Origin: Bin87 sp965208015
GTDB lineage: Bacteria > Chloroflexota > Dehalococcoidia > Lucifugimonadales > UBA3495
Direction: 5' to 3'
Length of the DNA: 64,000 bases
Assembly (NCBI GenBank): GCA_965208015.1
Contig: OZ242308.1
Coordinates: 62,001-126,000 of the forward strand
Positions within the stretch are counted from its first letter, which is position 1; each line of letters opens with the position of its first letter. The position numbers were made by a program, and so were the translations under genes. Under the pieces are notes generated by a model. It had not been told where the DNA came from. It saw only the letters and a list, made by a program, of their open reading frames with translations, and made no database searches. Shown one piece after another: positions 16,547-25,049 of the stretch.

Positions 16547-17503
16547 TCAGCCCACACTGAGTGTGCCCACGCCACCTACAATCATGACTATGGACGCGGC
16601 TTTTACCAACAGCACGCGGGGGTTCAGCGACTCGTCCAGGAACTGCCAGCGCATGCGGGACAGGAGCGTGGACGCAATGAACACGAACAGCGGTCGGGTA
16701 GCGAGCACCGCTGCCACCAGGGAGGCGGGACCCAGGCTGTAGGCATAGACCCCCAGCAGGATCGAGACCGCTGGCATCAGCGACTCGCCGAAGAGTAGCA
16801 TCGCCAGGACGCCAGGCTGCTTCACCGCGCTCCACAGGCGGGGCCCACCGGTCAATCCGACGCAGCAGAACACCGCGCCCACCGTGGCCTGCTGGATCCC
16901 GAACACCGTGAGCACGGGCAGGTGGGCGTTCAGGGCCGCCTTGGCGACGACGAAGCTGGAGGCGGCGCAGAGTGCGCTGACGACCAGCAGCGCCGGCCCG
17001 TAGATCGCGGTGCGGTCGCGCAAGTCGAAAACTGCGGTGCTGGGAATCGCCAGACCGGCGCCGATGCGTCCGAAGGGCCGCTCCTGAAACAGGCGCACGG
17101 AGATCAGCACCGCTCCGGCGACCACCATGGCGATTCCGAACCATTGCGCCGGCGAAACGTGCTCGCCCAGGAACATCAACGCCAGAATGGCAACGAAAAT
17201 CGGATTGATCTGAGAGATGGCCACGGCTCGCGAAGCCTCCATGAGGCGCAGGCCGCGGAACAGCAGCACCACGGAGCAGCCCATGAACAGGCCAGCCACA
17301 ACAGGAGTCAACGCCACCTGCCAGGTGGTGCCCTCCGGCACTCCAACAATTGCGGCAACGATGGCGCCGTAGACCAGTCCAGTGGTCCCGCACCACAGGC
17401 ACAGGGGCGGCACTCCATTCAGATGGAACGACAGCAGGCGCTTGTCGCAGACGCTGACGAAGCAAAATGCCAGGGCTGAGCCCAGGGCAAGGAGGGGCCA
17501 CAT
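16547..17503 (-). CDS. EamA/DMT-superfamily permease
   Basis: 318 aa with about ten hydrophobic segments arranged as two EamA halves (about 1-150 and 170-318). The half signatures SQINPIFVAILALMFLGEHVS and AVLATRPLFVFIASTLLS are in place. Inner-membrane drug/metabolite or amino-acid exporter; the substrate cannot be read from sequence. It begins 4 nt after the DUF3800 stop codon, so the two are probably co-transcribed. The Lrp/AsnC regulator follows on the same strand. Confidence 0.9.
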   Translation of the reverse strand: MWPLLALGSALAFCFVSVCDKRLLSFHLNGVPPLCLWCGTTGLVYGAIVAAIVGVPEGTTWQVALTPVVAGLFMGCSVVLLFRGLRLMEASRAVAISQINPIFVAILALMFLGEHVSPAQWFGIAMVVAGAVLISVRLFQERPFGRIGAGLAIPSTAVFDLRDRTAIYGPALLVVSALCAASSFVVAKAALNAHLPVLTVFGIQQATVGAVFCCVGLTGGPRLWSAVKQPGVLAMLLFGESLMPAVSILLGVYAYSLGPASLVAAVLATRPLFVFIASTLLSRMRWQFLDESLNPRVLLVKAASIVMIVGGVGTLSVG

Positions 17504-17507
17504 AGAG

Positions 17508-18245
17508 TCAGCGCAACCCCGCAGGCAGGCGTTGCAGCCCGTACCGTATCTGCCCGCTGCTCGTTGGGAAATCGCGGGTCAGTCCTTGGATGGCACGGTA
17601 CCAGCGTCGGATGGCGTGCAGATACTCGTCGCCAGATGGAGGCCGTATTTCAAACAGTTTTTGCTCTTGATAGACCCGGATCACATAAGCGCACATATCG
17701 GCAATCTGGATGCCGGCGCTGGTAGCCGAATCCACAAAGGCGGGAGCATCAGCAATGTGGACGCTGGCTTGGCCCTCGTTAGAACGGTAAAGGAAATTGG
17801 CGAAAATATTGCTGGTCTTGCCAAATCGGGGACCGCGGCCATCAAAAAGCATGACAGCGAAGTCATCACGCTCACTGGCCAAAAGTTCGATGCGTTGCAA
17901 TAGGTAGCGAAAGCGATTTCCCAATGACGATTCGACGTGTATGGGTTGTTGAAAAGGAGATTGCATGATCGCCGCGAAAACAGTAACTGGCAATGTTACC
18001 AAGGCGGAGAAAAACTCCTCAGCAAATACGCGTTTGACTCGGCTTTTGCGATAGGCTTTCTCCTTGAGCAGATTGGATCCCTTGAGTTCGGCGGTTTCCG
18101 AACCCAGGATGTTCCTTTTCATGGCATAAATTTGCCTGGTAATAGAACGGGAATGCTGCTCGTCGTAGCAGATCGCTACCACCACGGGCCGAGTGCTCAT
18201 GTCGTTGGGATTAGGAAGCCCGCTCTCGTCGATGAATGCCAGCAT
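17508..18245 (-). CDS. DUF3800 domain protein
   Basis: 245 aa from MLAFIDESG, preceded by AGAGAG. The N-terminal FIDESG motif and the C-terminal GIQIADMCAYVIRVYQE are the hallmarks of DUF3800, a predicted RNase H-like fold often found in phage, plasmid and defence contexts. The conserved acidic residues (D in IDESG, D in FDGRG, D in IADM) could form a nuclease site. Lower GC than its neighbours. Function unknown. Confidence 0.82.
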   Translation of the reverse strand: MLAFIDESGLPNPNDMSTRPVVVAICYDEQHSRSITRQIYAMKRNILGSETAELKGSNLLKEKAYRKSRVKRVFAEEFFSALVTLPVTVFAAIMQSPFQQPIHVESSLGNRFRYLLQRIELLASERDDFAVMLFDGRGPRFGKTSNIFANFLYRSNEGQASVHIADAPAFVDSATSAGIQIADMCAYVIRVYQEQKLFEIRPPSGDEYLHAIRRWYRAIQGLTRDFPTSSGQIRYGLQRLPAGLR

Positions 18246-18477
18246 AGTTACTCTCTTTTGAATTGGTTGGAATGGTGATAGACAGCCCACATGCTTATGA
18301 CGTAAAATCAACTCAGTGCCATACGCAACGTGTAGCAGCGTTACCTGTGGTGCTCTTGATCAGGAGGATGGCGCATGTAGGCCCAGTGTCAGGTCGCCAA
18401 CCCCGCCCGGGACGGTTGCGGCGTACCCCGCCGGACACGTCCCGGTCTTTAATTCCGCCCGAGCCGCGGGCCAGGGC

Positions 18478-18855
18478 TCAAACCCGGCAGTGGCCGTCGC
18501 ACCGGCCCAGCCAATTGCTGATGCGCATCCGGTTGCGCGCGAAACCGCGGTAGAAGAGATCAAAAGCGGGGCGGGCCGGCCACCATTCGGTCCAGCCGAG
18601 CACCCAGCCCAAGCCAGCCAGGCGGTAGCCCTCGCGCAGACTTTCCATGCCCACCGTGATGGCGCCGTCCGGCTTGATGCCGTACATTGCAGACTGTACC
18701 TGATCGGCGTCCAGGCCCCACGCGGCGGCGTTGAAGTCCTCGGCGGAGATGTCCACGGGCTCGATGGCGGTAGGCCGGCGACGATAGAGGTTCATCACCT
18801 CGCGGCTGCACATGGGACACGACCCGTCGTATAGCATTCGGAAGCGATCACTCAT
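18478..18855 (-). CDS. DCC-family (DUF393) thiol-disulfide oxidoreductase-like protein
   Basis: 125 aa. The N-terminal YDGSCPMCSREV motif supplies the CxxC of the DCC family. A hydrophobic LAGLGWVLGWTEWWP segment and a basic C terminus follow. Thioredoxin-like fold predicted; redox role inferred only. About 230 bp upstream of it (18246-18477) hold no gene. Confidence 0.88.
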   Translation of the reverse strand: MSDRFRMLYDGSCPMCSREVMNLYRRRPTAIEPVDISAEDFNAAAWGLDADQVQSAMYGIKPDGAITVGMESLREGYRLAGLGWVLGWTEWWPARPAFDLFYRGFARNRMRISNWLGRCDGHCRV

Positions 18856-18895
18856 CGCCGGCCTCCCGGCCCAAGCTTTGGGTTGTCCGGTTGGG

Positions 18896-19822
18896 TTAAT
18901 CGTCTGCCGGGGTGAGCACTGCGGCGTCGGCGGCCATCTGGGCGGCCTGGGCGGCGGCCAGACCCGCCACGTCGGTGCCCACGTCCTGCACGCCGTACTT
19001 CTTTTCCAGTTCGTAAATGGCGTCCAGGCCGAGCACCGAAGCGACGTCCCAGCGGGTGCCGTAGCGGTCCGGGTTCACCTTGCCGTCAGCCATGAGCTCT
19101 TCGTAGGCGGCGCGCACCTGCTTGTAGATGAGCCAGATGGTGCTGCCGCAGATCATGATCTTGTAACCCAGTTCGTCCATGGTCTGGGTCGTGGCCAGGT
19201 CGCCGTTGTACATGCGGGGCACGTCGGCCAGGTCGGCGGCGTAGCGCTGGATGTCGTCCTGGGACTTGATGCCATCGACGAATACCAGATCGGCGCCGGC
19301 CTCGACGTAGGCGCGGCACCGGCTCACGGTGTCCTCCCAACCGGTGACGGCGTAGGCGTCGCAGCGGGCGATGATGACGAAATCGGGGTCGGTGCGGGCG
19401 TCCAGCGCGGCGTGGATTTTCTGCACGTGCTCCTCGACGGGGACCACCTGCTTGCCGGCGAAGAATCCGCACTTCTTGGGGAACACCTGGTCCTCCAGGT
19501 GGATGGCGGCCACGCCGGCGGCCTCGTACTCCCGGACGGTGCGGCGCACGTTGAGCGGGTTGCCGTAGCCGGTGTCGGCGTCGCAGATCACCGGGATGTT
19601 TATAGCATCGGCGATGTACTTGGCGTTGGCGACCATTTCGGTCATGGTGAGCAGGCCGACGTCGGGGAAGCCGCGTTCGGCGGCGGTGCCGGCGCCGGTC
19701 ATGTAGACAGCCTGGTGTCCCACGTCCTCGGCGATGCGGGCGTGAAGGGCGTTGAGCACGAAGGGGGCGACGACCATACGGTCCGACGCGAGCATCTGGC
19801 GCAGCTTGGCAGTGGCTTTCAT
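18896..19822 (-). CDS. Isocitrate lyase/PEP mutase-family enzyme
   Basis: 308 aa TIM-barrel enzyme. CDADTGYGNPLNVRRTVREYE (metal-binding DADTGYG) and the HLEDQVFPKKCGFF loop identify the superfamily that includes 2-methylisocitrate lyase, oxaloacetate decarboxylase and phosphonomutases. The flexible-loop motif reads KKCGF where lyases have K(K/R)CGH, so the reaction may differ from isocitrate cleavage. A C-terminal Ala-rich tail (GLAAAQAAQMAADAA) is unusual. SD evidence is weak. No propionate or glyoxylate cluster lies nearby. Confidence 0.88.
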   Translation of the reverse strand: MKATAKLRQMLASDRMVVAPFVLNALHARIAEDVGHQAVYMTGAGTAAERGFPDVGLLTMTEMVANAKYIADAINIPVICDADTGYGNPLNVRRTVREYEAAGVAAIHLEDQVFPKKCGFFAGKQVVPVEEHVQKIHAALDARTDPDFVIIARCDAYAVTGWEDTVSRCRAYVEAGADLVFVDGIKSQDDIQRYAADLADVPRMYNGDLATTQTMDELGYKIMICGSTIWLIYKQVRAAYEELMADGKVNPDRYGTRWDVASVLGLDAIYELEKKYGVQDVGTDVAGLAAAQAAQMAADAAVLTPADD

Positions 19823-19849
19823 AGTGAATCGATACCTCCACGGATTAAC

Positions 19850-20308
19850 TTACATCGATGCACAGGATTAGCAGGATATTTATGCATCGGTCATGGTTCG
19901 GGTTGGTTGATTGAGCGCGTAAATCGTTGGAACTCGACTTTGGGGCTACCGAAATTGATAAGCAGCCCCACTGGTATGCCGGTAGCATTCAGGTAGTTGA
20001 TTACCTGCGCTTTGTGCTGCGGGGTGAGCCGCTCCACGGCTTTCAGTTCAATGATCACCTTGTCCTGGACCAACAAATCTGCGTAGAAATCCCCCACCCG
20101 AGTATTGCGAAACGTTACTTGGATCGGAGCCTGAGCCTTGACAGGGACTCCGGCATCCCCAAGAGCAACCACCATGGCGTTTTCATACACCGATTCTAGA
20201 AAGCCTGCTCCCAGTTCGTTCTGCACTTCGAAAGCGCAGCCTATTATTACCCTGGTCAAATCCGAATACAGCAAAACTCGATCCTGTCCATCCTGTCTAT
20301 CGATGTAA
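19850..20308. mobile_element. Inverted-repeat-bounded cassette carrying a GxxExxY gene
   Basis: TTACATCGATGCACAGGAT (19850-19868) faces ATCCTGTCTATCGATGTAA (20290-20308), 17 of 19 positions complementary. An extra CCTGTCC unit lies inside the right arm. The same 19-mer occurs as a perfect inverted pair at 54057-54172 without a gene. No target duplication is evident, so the mobility mechanism is unknown. Confidence 0.65.
19891..20274 (-). CDS. GxxExxY family protein
   Basis: 127 aa. GAGFLESVYENA gives the family signature G-x2-E-x2-Y. The later DFYADLLVQDKVIIELKAVE has the D...E-x-K spacing of PD-(D/E)xK nucleases, and HKAQVINYLNATGIPVGLLINFG is the conserved core. Predicted nuclease-like; cellular role unknown. 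Fills the space between two inverted CATCGATG repeats, a setting often seen for this family. Confidence 0.9.
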   Translation of the reverse strand: MLYSDLTRVIIGCAFEVQNELGAGFLESVYENAMVVALGDAGVPVKAQAPIQVTFRNTRVGDFYADLLVQDKVIIELKAVERLTPQHKAQVINYLNATGIPVGLLINFGSPKVEFQRFTRSINQPEP

Positions 20309-20322
20309 AATTCCTTTAGGGG

Positions 20323-21030
20323 TCAGAAGATGCGGTCGGTTTCGGGGACCAGCGGGGGCAGGAGGGCCTCCATCCACGGCACCATGTCGCGCAGGACTTC
20401 CACCGGTATTTCGTGGCCCATGTTGTATTCGTGGTAGGACAGGTTGTAGTTCTCCGCGTCGAGGAACTCGCGGGTGCGGCGCGCGCTGTCCATAGAAACC
20501 ATCTGGTCGTAGAGCCCGTGGGCGACGAAAACCGGCTGATTGCGGTGGTCCGGCAGGCGCGGTCGCAGGATTTCGGGATCCGGAAGCGAGGCGCTGAGCG
20601 CAATCAGGGCCACGAACTTGTCCGCCCGCTCCAGTCCCATGCGGTAGGTCATGCCGCCGCCCTGGGAGAACCCCAGCAGTACCGCGCGGTCTTGTTGGGC
20701 CCTAAACTCGCTGAGGACCTCGGTGAAGAATGCGTCCAGCAGTGATTCCGCCTGGGCGAAATGCTCGTCATTCGCTTGGCCGCGGGGCGGATGCCAGCCG
20801 TAGCCGATCATGCCGGGGGCCAGTTCGAAGGGGACGGGCGCGTTGGGGCACACGTATACGTAGCCCTTGCGGTTGATTGACGGCGCGAGGCCGGCCAAGT
20901 CCTGCATGTTGGCGCCAAAACCGTGCAGCATGACCACCACGGGATAGTCGGCGTCGGCGTCGTAATCGTCCGGAAATATGACGAGATAGTGGAGGCCGTC
21001 GTCGGCAACCCGGCGCTGTTCGGCGTGCAT
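20323..21030 (-). CDS. Phospholipase/carboxylesterase-type alpha/beta hydrolase
   Basis: 235 aa. AGGAG lies 8 bases before the ATG. The triad is readable: nucleophile Ser in LLGFSQGGGMT, Asp in HGLYDQMVSM, His in YNMGHEIP. Oxyanion motif MLHGFGANMQD. Belongs to the acyl-protein thioesterase/carboxylesterase 2 family; substrate unknown. Starts 21 nt after the Uma2 gene on the same strand. Confidence 0.9.
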   Translation of the reverse strand: MHAEQRRVADDGLHYLVIFPDDYDADADYPVVVMLHGFGANMQDLAGLAPSINRKGYVYVCPNAPVPFELAPGMIGYGWHPPRGQANDEHFAQAESLLDAFFTEVLSEFRAQQDRAVLLGFSQGGGMTYRMGLERADKFVALIALSASLPDPEILRPRLPDHRNQPVFVAHGLYDQMVSMDSARRTREFLDAENYNLSYHEYNMGHEIPVEVLRDMVPWMEALLPPLVPETDRIF

Positions 21031-21051
21031 AAGTATCGCTCCTGATACGGT

Positions 21052-21741
21052 TCAGCCCTCTCCGCGCAGCCGCTGAAGTTCGGCGCGCAGGCGGGCATTC
21101 TCTTCCTGAGGGTGCTCGTATTCCGCTCCGGTGGTCGGGTCGTGAATACTGAAGCGTCGATCCAGGCATCGGAAATTGAGGTTCAGGATTGCGCTGGTGG
21201 AGCCCTCCGCTCCATTGTCGTATCGTACTAGCGGGAACCGCTCGTACTGCCCGTTGACCAGGCGCTCCCCGATGATGACCTGTCCATAGTAGCGTCCGCC
21301 GTCCGGGTCAAAACGCCAGTATTCCGGCACGCCAATGCTCTGGTAAATGTCCCGCTTGCGTATGGTGTCATTGCGGTGGGTGCGCCGGGAGGCGACCTCG
21401 ATTACAAGATCTGGCGGCTTGCTGTTCTGCACCGGGTCATAGCCCACCCGACGCCAGATGGCGTCCGTATCCACGTCGAAAGCTATAAGAAAGTCGGGGA
21501 TGACGTGGGGCGGCGGGCCGCCGGTAGCCGGGGCCGCCGGGTCGTGGTAAATCGGAATTTCCCCGCTGATGAGGATGGTCGGATGGTCCCGTAAAGAATA
21601 GCCCGGCGTCACTATGCTGACGAGCGTCTCTTGCAGGTAGTATATGGGGCGTATTTGCAGCGTATCCTTGGGCTCGCGAGGCAATTCTGGGTATGGTTCC
21701 CAATGCCGGGCAGCCGGGATTTTGGCCTGGGGCGTAGTCAT
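21052..21741 (-). CDS. Uma2-family restriction-endonuclease-like protein
   Basis: 229 aa, GGAGAA before the ATG. The PD-(D/E)xK-type core is PDFLIAFDVD...PPDLVIEVASRRTHRNDTIRKRDIYQSIGVPEYWRFDP, with the catalytic E-V-x-S and K positions visible. The C terminus is a short coiled coil (HPQEENARLRAELQRLRG). Uma2 proteins are abundant in Cyanobacteria and Chloroflexota; function unproven. Confidence 0.9.
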   Translation of the reverse strand: MTTPQAKIPAARHWEPYPELPREPKDTLQIRPIYYLQETLVSIVTPGYSLRDHPTILISGEIPIYHDPAAPATGGPPPHVIPDFLIAFDVDTDAIWRRVGYDPVQNSKPPDLVIEVASRRTHRNDTIRKRDIYQSIGVPEYWRFDPDGGRYYGQVIIGERLVNGQYERFPLVRYDNGAEGSTSAILNLNFRCLDRRFSIHDPTTGAEYEHPQEENARLRAELQRLRGEG

Positions 21742-21853
21742 TGCGGTTCTCCCAATTCGCGGCGCTGACCGCGCTCCACCCCATTGTAGCGCAAAGCTGT
21801 CGGCTCCATTACACCGCTGCGTCCGCCGGGCACGCCGGCGCCGGTCAGCGCCG

Positions 21854-22054
21854 TCAACAGCCGGGTTGGCCGGGGTTGCCGCAGCAGGCGCGCCGGGAGA
21901 CTATCTTGCGCCGCATGTTGGCAGCAGCCATGGACAACACCTGACGCCACGGCAACCCAGTGCCTCGCAGGTTGGCAAAACCGGAGCCCAGGCTATCGGG
22001 ACCACGATGCGCATGGTCGTGGGGGTGGCCGTGTTCAGGCTCTTTTTGTTCCAT
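21854..22054 (-). CDS. Small Cys-rich protein with C-terminal CCGNPGQPGC
   Basis: 66 aa. His-rich N terminus (EPEHGHPHDHAH), a basic middle (NMRRKIVSRR) and a terminal CCGxxGxPGC motif of the type seen at the end of short conserved proteins of unknown function. Starts 21 nt after the queuosine-precursor transporter stop. No strong SD is present. The His and Cys content suggests metal binding, but this is inference. Confidence 0.5.
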   Translation of the reverse strand: MEQKEPEHGHPHDHAHRGPDSLGSGFANLRGTGLPWRQVLSMAAANMRRKIVSRRACCGNPGQPGC

Positions 22055-22075
22055 GGGCGGAACCCGCCATCATAT

Positions 22076-22882
22076 TTATGCCCGGACGGCCGCGTTTCTG
22101 TCGCCGCTGCCGAACACGCCGAAGGGGTTCAGGGAGCGCGGCGCGTCATAGACGTCCATCTGCTCGGTCCGCTTCAACCAGCCAACTACGATGTAGGTGA
22201 TCGGCGTGGCGACGATCTCGTACACCGACTTGGCGATCCAGGCGCATACGGCGGCGTTGAACACCGGCAGCCACGAGCCGTCGGGTCCAACCCAAAGCCC
22301 CGAAACACCGAAGGCGATGGTGAAGAACAGGATGGAGTCGATGCCCTGGCCCACCACGGTGGAGGATATGGTGCGCAGCCACAGGAATCGCCCCTGCGTG
22401 CGGTTCTTGAGCAGTACCATGATGACGGCGTTGGAAAACTCGCCGACGATATAGGCGACAAAAGAGCCAAGGAGTATCCAGCCGGTGGCGCCCAGGATGG
22501 CCTCGTAGGCGTGTTCGCTGGGCAGGTTGGCGACGACGTTGCCCGCGTCGTCGGTGATCGTCACGGGGTCCATGGACCAGAACACCGCGCCCGGGATCAT
22601 GTCACCGACCCAAAACAGGAACACCATCAACAGGTTGCACAGGAACCCCAGCCAGATCACGCCGCGAGCGACACGGAACCCGTACACCTCGGTCAGGATG
22701 TCGCTGATGATGTACCCAACGGGGAAGCAGACGATCGCCGCAGAAACTACGAAGAGGTTGCTGCCAATGAAGTCAAAAGGCAGTGTAAACAGAGACACCG
22801 GCTTGGTGGCGATGATGTTGCTGACCAACAGCACCGTCACCGCCAGCGCGGCGATGATGACCAGTTTCCCGGAGAATTGCAT
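22076..22882 (-). CDS. Queuosine precursor transporter (YhhQ/QPTR, DUF165 family)
   Basis: 268 aa from MQFSGKLVIIAALAV. The longer frame to 22924 would overlap the preceding gene. Six or seven membrane segments. Family motifs are FPVGYIISDILTEVYGFRVARGVIW, GEFSNAVIMVLLKNR and SSTVVGQGIDSILFFTIAF. Imports preQ0/preQ1 or queuine for tRNA modification. No que genes are visible in the window. Confidence 0.9.
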   Translation of the reverse strand: MQFSGKLVIIAALAVTVLLVSNIIATKPVSLFTLPFDFIGSNLFVVSAAIVCFPVGYIISDILTEVYGFRVARGVIWLGFLCNLLMVFLFWVGDMIPGAVFWSMDPVTITDDAGNVVANLPSEHAYEAILGATGWILLGSFVAYIVGEFSNAVIMVLLKNRTQGRFLWLRTISSTVVGQGIDSILFFTIAFGVSGLWVGPDGSWLPVFNAAVCAWIAKSVYEIVATPITYIVVGWLKRTEQMDVYDAPRSLNPFGVFGSGDRNAAVRA

Positions 22883-22895
22883 GGTTGTCTCGACG

Positions 22896-23225
22896 TCACT
22901 CCGGCACGCCGTAGGCTGCGGCATTGGCAGCCAAGACGACCAGCATTCTTTCGTAGGAGGCTTCGCCGAACAGAAATACGTGAGTTCGGTACACGTTCCG
23001 GTCGGCTATGAACCGACGAAACCCGTCCAGCGCGTCCCAGTAATCGCCCCGGCGCAGCGGCGCTTCGACTTCATCTTTCAGTAAGGTCGCCTGGCGGTAC
23101 AATTCCAACCTTTCAAGCAGCGGGTAGCAGTCACCGGCCAGCGTGTCGACCAGATTATCGTGCAGGTCCAACAAGACCGCCTTGACCGTGAACCACTCTA
23201 TTTCGGCGTCAAGGCCGCACGGCAT
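22896..23225 (-). CDS. Small hypothetical protein, second gene of an overlapping pair
   Basis: 109 aa, acidic and helical (AVLLDLHDNLVDTLAGDCYPLLERLELYRQ). The ATG overlaps the end of the 56-codon gene upstream by 17 bp, which implies translational coupling. No family recognised. The size, coupling and a basic/acidic partner arrangement are reminiscent of toxin-antitoxin modules, but no toxin motif is seen. Confidence 0.65.
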   Translation of the reverse strand: MPCGLDAEIEWFTVKAVLLDLHDNLVDTLAGDCYPLLERLELYRQATLLKDEVEAPLRRGDYWDALDGFRRFIADRNVYRTHVFLFGEASYERMLVVLAANAAAYGVPE

Positions 23226-23379
23226 CGGGCGTCTCGACGTTCACGCCGAGCTCCTCCAGTTTGGCTTTGAGGGCTTGGCGTTCCTTTACCCTCTTCTCGG
23301 CGCGGCGATAAATCTGCTCCACCTCGCGCTTCTTGCCGCGCGGAATCAGCAGGCGCGCATCCTCCGGTATATGCGTCAT
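23209..23379 (-). CDS. 56-aa basic helical protein
   Basis: ATG at 23377-23379, preceded by a strong AGGAGG about 9 bases upstream; stop TGA at 23209-23211. The product begins MTHIPEDARLLIPRGKKREV and continues as a charged helix (EQIYRRAEKRVKERQALKAKLEELG). First gene of a two-gene unit. The RBS and overlap make it better supported than its length suggests. Function unknown. Confidence 0.65.
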   Translation of the reverse strand: MTHIPEDARLLIPRGKKREVEQIYRRAEKRVKERQALKAKLEELGVNVETPDAVRP

Positions 23380-23430
23380 CTTACCGGCCTCCTGTTGCGT
23401 TGGAGCTGACTATATCACAGAACCGCTGGC

Positions 23431-24771
23431 CTACAGCAACGGCAGGTAGCGCGAAATCTCATAGTCGGTGACCGTGGAACGGTATTGCTCCCACTCCTGT
23501 TTCTTGTTGCGGATCAGCGTTTCGTAAACGAAATCGCCCAGGGTCCGGCGCAGGAGTTCGCTGTCTTCGGCCAATGCTATGGCCTCCCCCATGCTGGTGG
23601 GCAGTCGCCCGATGCCGCGGGCGGTTCGCTCCTCGGCGGACATGGACCCGACGTCACCGGTGATGGGAGACGGCAACGGGTATTCTTCCTCGATACCCTT
23701 CATGCCGGCGGCCAGCAGCGCGCTGAAGGCCAGGTACGGATTGCAGGCCGGGTCAGGGGCGCGGTATTCCACGCGCAGGGAGGTTTCGTAGCCGGACTTG
23801 TACGAGGGAACCCGTATCAGATCCAGGCGGTTGGACATGGTCCAGGACACGTGCACCGGAGCCTCGTAGCCGGGCACCAGGCGCTTGTAGGAATTGACCC
23901 ACTGGTTGGTCACCAGCGTGATCTCCGGCGCGTGGCGCAGCAGGCCGGCGATAAAGCGCTTGCCGATCACCGAGAGATGGAGGTCGTCGTCCGGGTCATA
24001 GAAGGCGTTGTTGTTGCCGCGGAACAGTGACTGGTGGGTGTGCATGCCGCTGCCGTTGGCGGTGGAGAAGGGCTTGGGCATGAAGGAGGCGTAGACGCCC
24101 TGCTGCTGGGCCAGTTCCTTGATGACCAGCCGGGCGGTCATGACGTTGTCGGCCATGGTCAGGGCGTCGGTGTACTGCAGGTCGATCTCATGCTGGCTGG
24201 GCGCGCCCTCGTGGTGGGAGTATTTCACGGGGATGCCCATTTCGGCCAGGTTGAGCACGGTGTCGCGGCGCAGGTCGGACGCGGGGTTGCTGGAGAGCTG
24301 GTCGTAGTACCCGTAGGTGTCCAGTGGTTCCGGATGTTCGGCGTCTCTCAGGTAGAAGTATTCCAGCTCGGGACCAACGTAGTAGATGTAGCCCAGGCTG
24401 GCCAGACGCTCCAGATTACGCTTGAGGACGTGGCGCGGATCTCCGATGAACGGCTCGCCCCGGGGGGTGCGGACGTCGCAGAAGATGCGGGCCACGGCGT
24501 TGCGACGGGGACGCCAGGGCAGCAGCGTGAAGGTGGTCGGGTCGGGGAAGGCCCGCATGTCACTCTCCGCGTCGGTGCTGTAGCCCTCGATGGCCGCGCC
24601 GTCGAACCCGACGCCCAGCTCCAGAGCGTCCTCCAGGTCATCCACGGTGATGGCGAACCCCTTGAGGTTGCCCAGTATGTCGGTGAACCACAGGCGGATG
24701 AACTTGACGTCGAAGTCACGGGCGCTGCGGAGCACGTACTCGCGCTCGGCAGCGTGATGGTCGGTCAGCAC
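23431..24771 (-). CDS. glnA: Glutamine synthetase, type I
   Basis: 446 aa from a GTG start at 24769-24771, with CAGGAG 8-9 bases upstream. Much longer upstream frames are not credible. Condenses glutamate and ammonia with ATP. Signatures: GFDGAAIEGYSTDAESDMRAFPDP, GPELEYFY, HHEGAPSQHEID, the ATP-binding region KPFSTANGSGMHTHQSL and RVEYRAPDPACNPYLAFSALLAAG. No adenylylation-site tyrosine segment is obvious, so regulation is probably not by GlnE. The gene begins 17 bp after hicA on the same strand and about 0.8 kb downstream of amt. Confidence 0.95.
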   Translation of the reverse strand: MLTDHHAAEREYVLRSARDFDVKFIRLWFTDILGNLKGFAITVDDLEDALELGVGFDGAAIEGYSTDAESDMRAFPDPTTFTLLPWRPRRNAVARIFCDVRTPRGEPFIGDPRHVLKRNLERLASLGYIYYVGPELEYFYLRDAEHPEPLDTYGYYDQLSSNPASDLRRDTVLNLAEMGIPVKYSHHEGAPSQHEIDLQYTDALTMADNVMTARLVIKELAQQQGVYASFMPKPFSTANGSGMHTHQSLFRGNNNAFYDPDDDLHLSVIGKRFIAGLLRHAPEITLVTNQWVNSYKRLVPGYEAPVHVSWTMSNRLDLIRVPSYKSGYETSLRVEYRAPDPACNPYLAFSALLAAGMKGIEEEYPLPSPITGDVGSMSAEERTARGIGRLPTSMGEAIALAEDSELLRRTLGDFVYETLIRNKKQEWEQYRSTVTDYEISRYLPLL

Positions 24772-24788
24772 GGGTTGTCTCCTGATAC

Positions 24789-25049
24789 TCACATTCGAAA
24801 TCGTTCCGGCACTTTTCCATCCAGCGCCATCAAAAACTCCACGTCGGTTACGCCGGATTGACGGACCAAATCTGTCACAGTTCCTAGCGAGATGGTTCCC
24901 CGGTGCCGCAGAATATAGACAGTCAACCCCAGCCTGACGTGGACCAACTTGGCATGCGGGCCTCGTCCGCTGCCCGCGGGTTGAAATCCAAGACGACGAT
25001 ACGCAGATCGCACTTCTCGCTCGGTCAGGTTGCGAAAGTACGGCGGCAT
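24789..25049 (-). CDS. hicA: HicA-family mRNA interferase toxin
   Basis: 86 aa. dsRBD-like HicA fold: REVRSAYRRLGFQPAGSGRGPHAKLVHV (catalytic His in GPHAKL, where G-S-H is usual), RHRGTISLGTVTDLVRQSGV. It starts inside the hicB stop codon (TAATG). Expected to cleave mRNA when free of HicB. Confidence 0.82.
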   Translation of the reverse strand: MPPYFRNLTEREVRSAYRRLGFQPAGSGRGPHAKLVHVRLGLTVYILRHRGTISLGTVTDLVRQSGVTDVEFLMALDGKVPERFRM

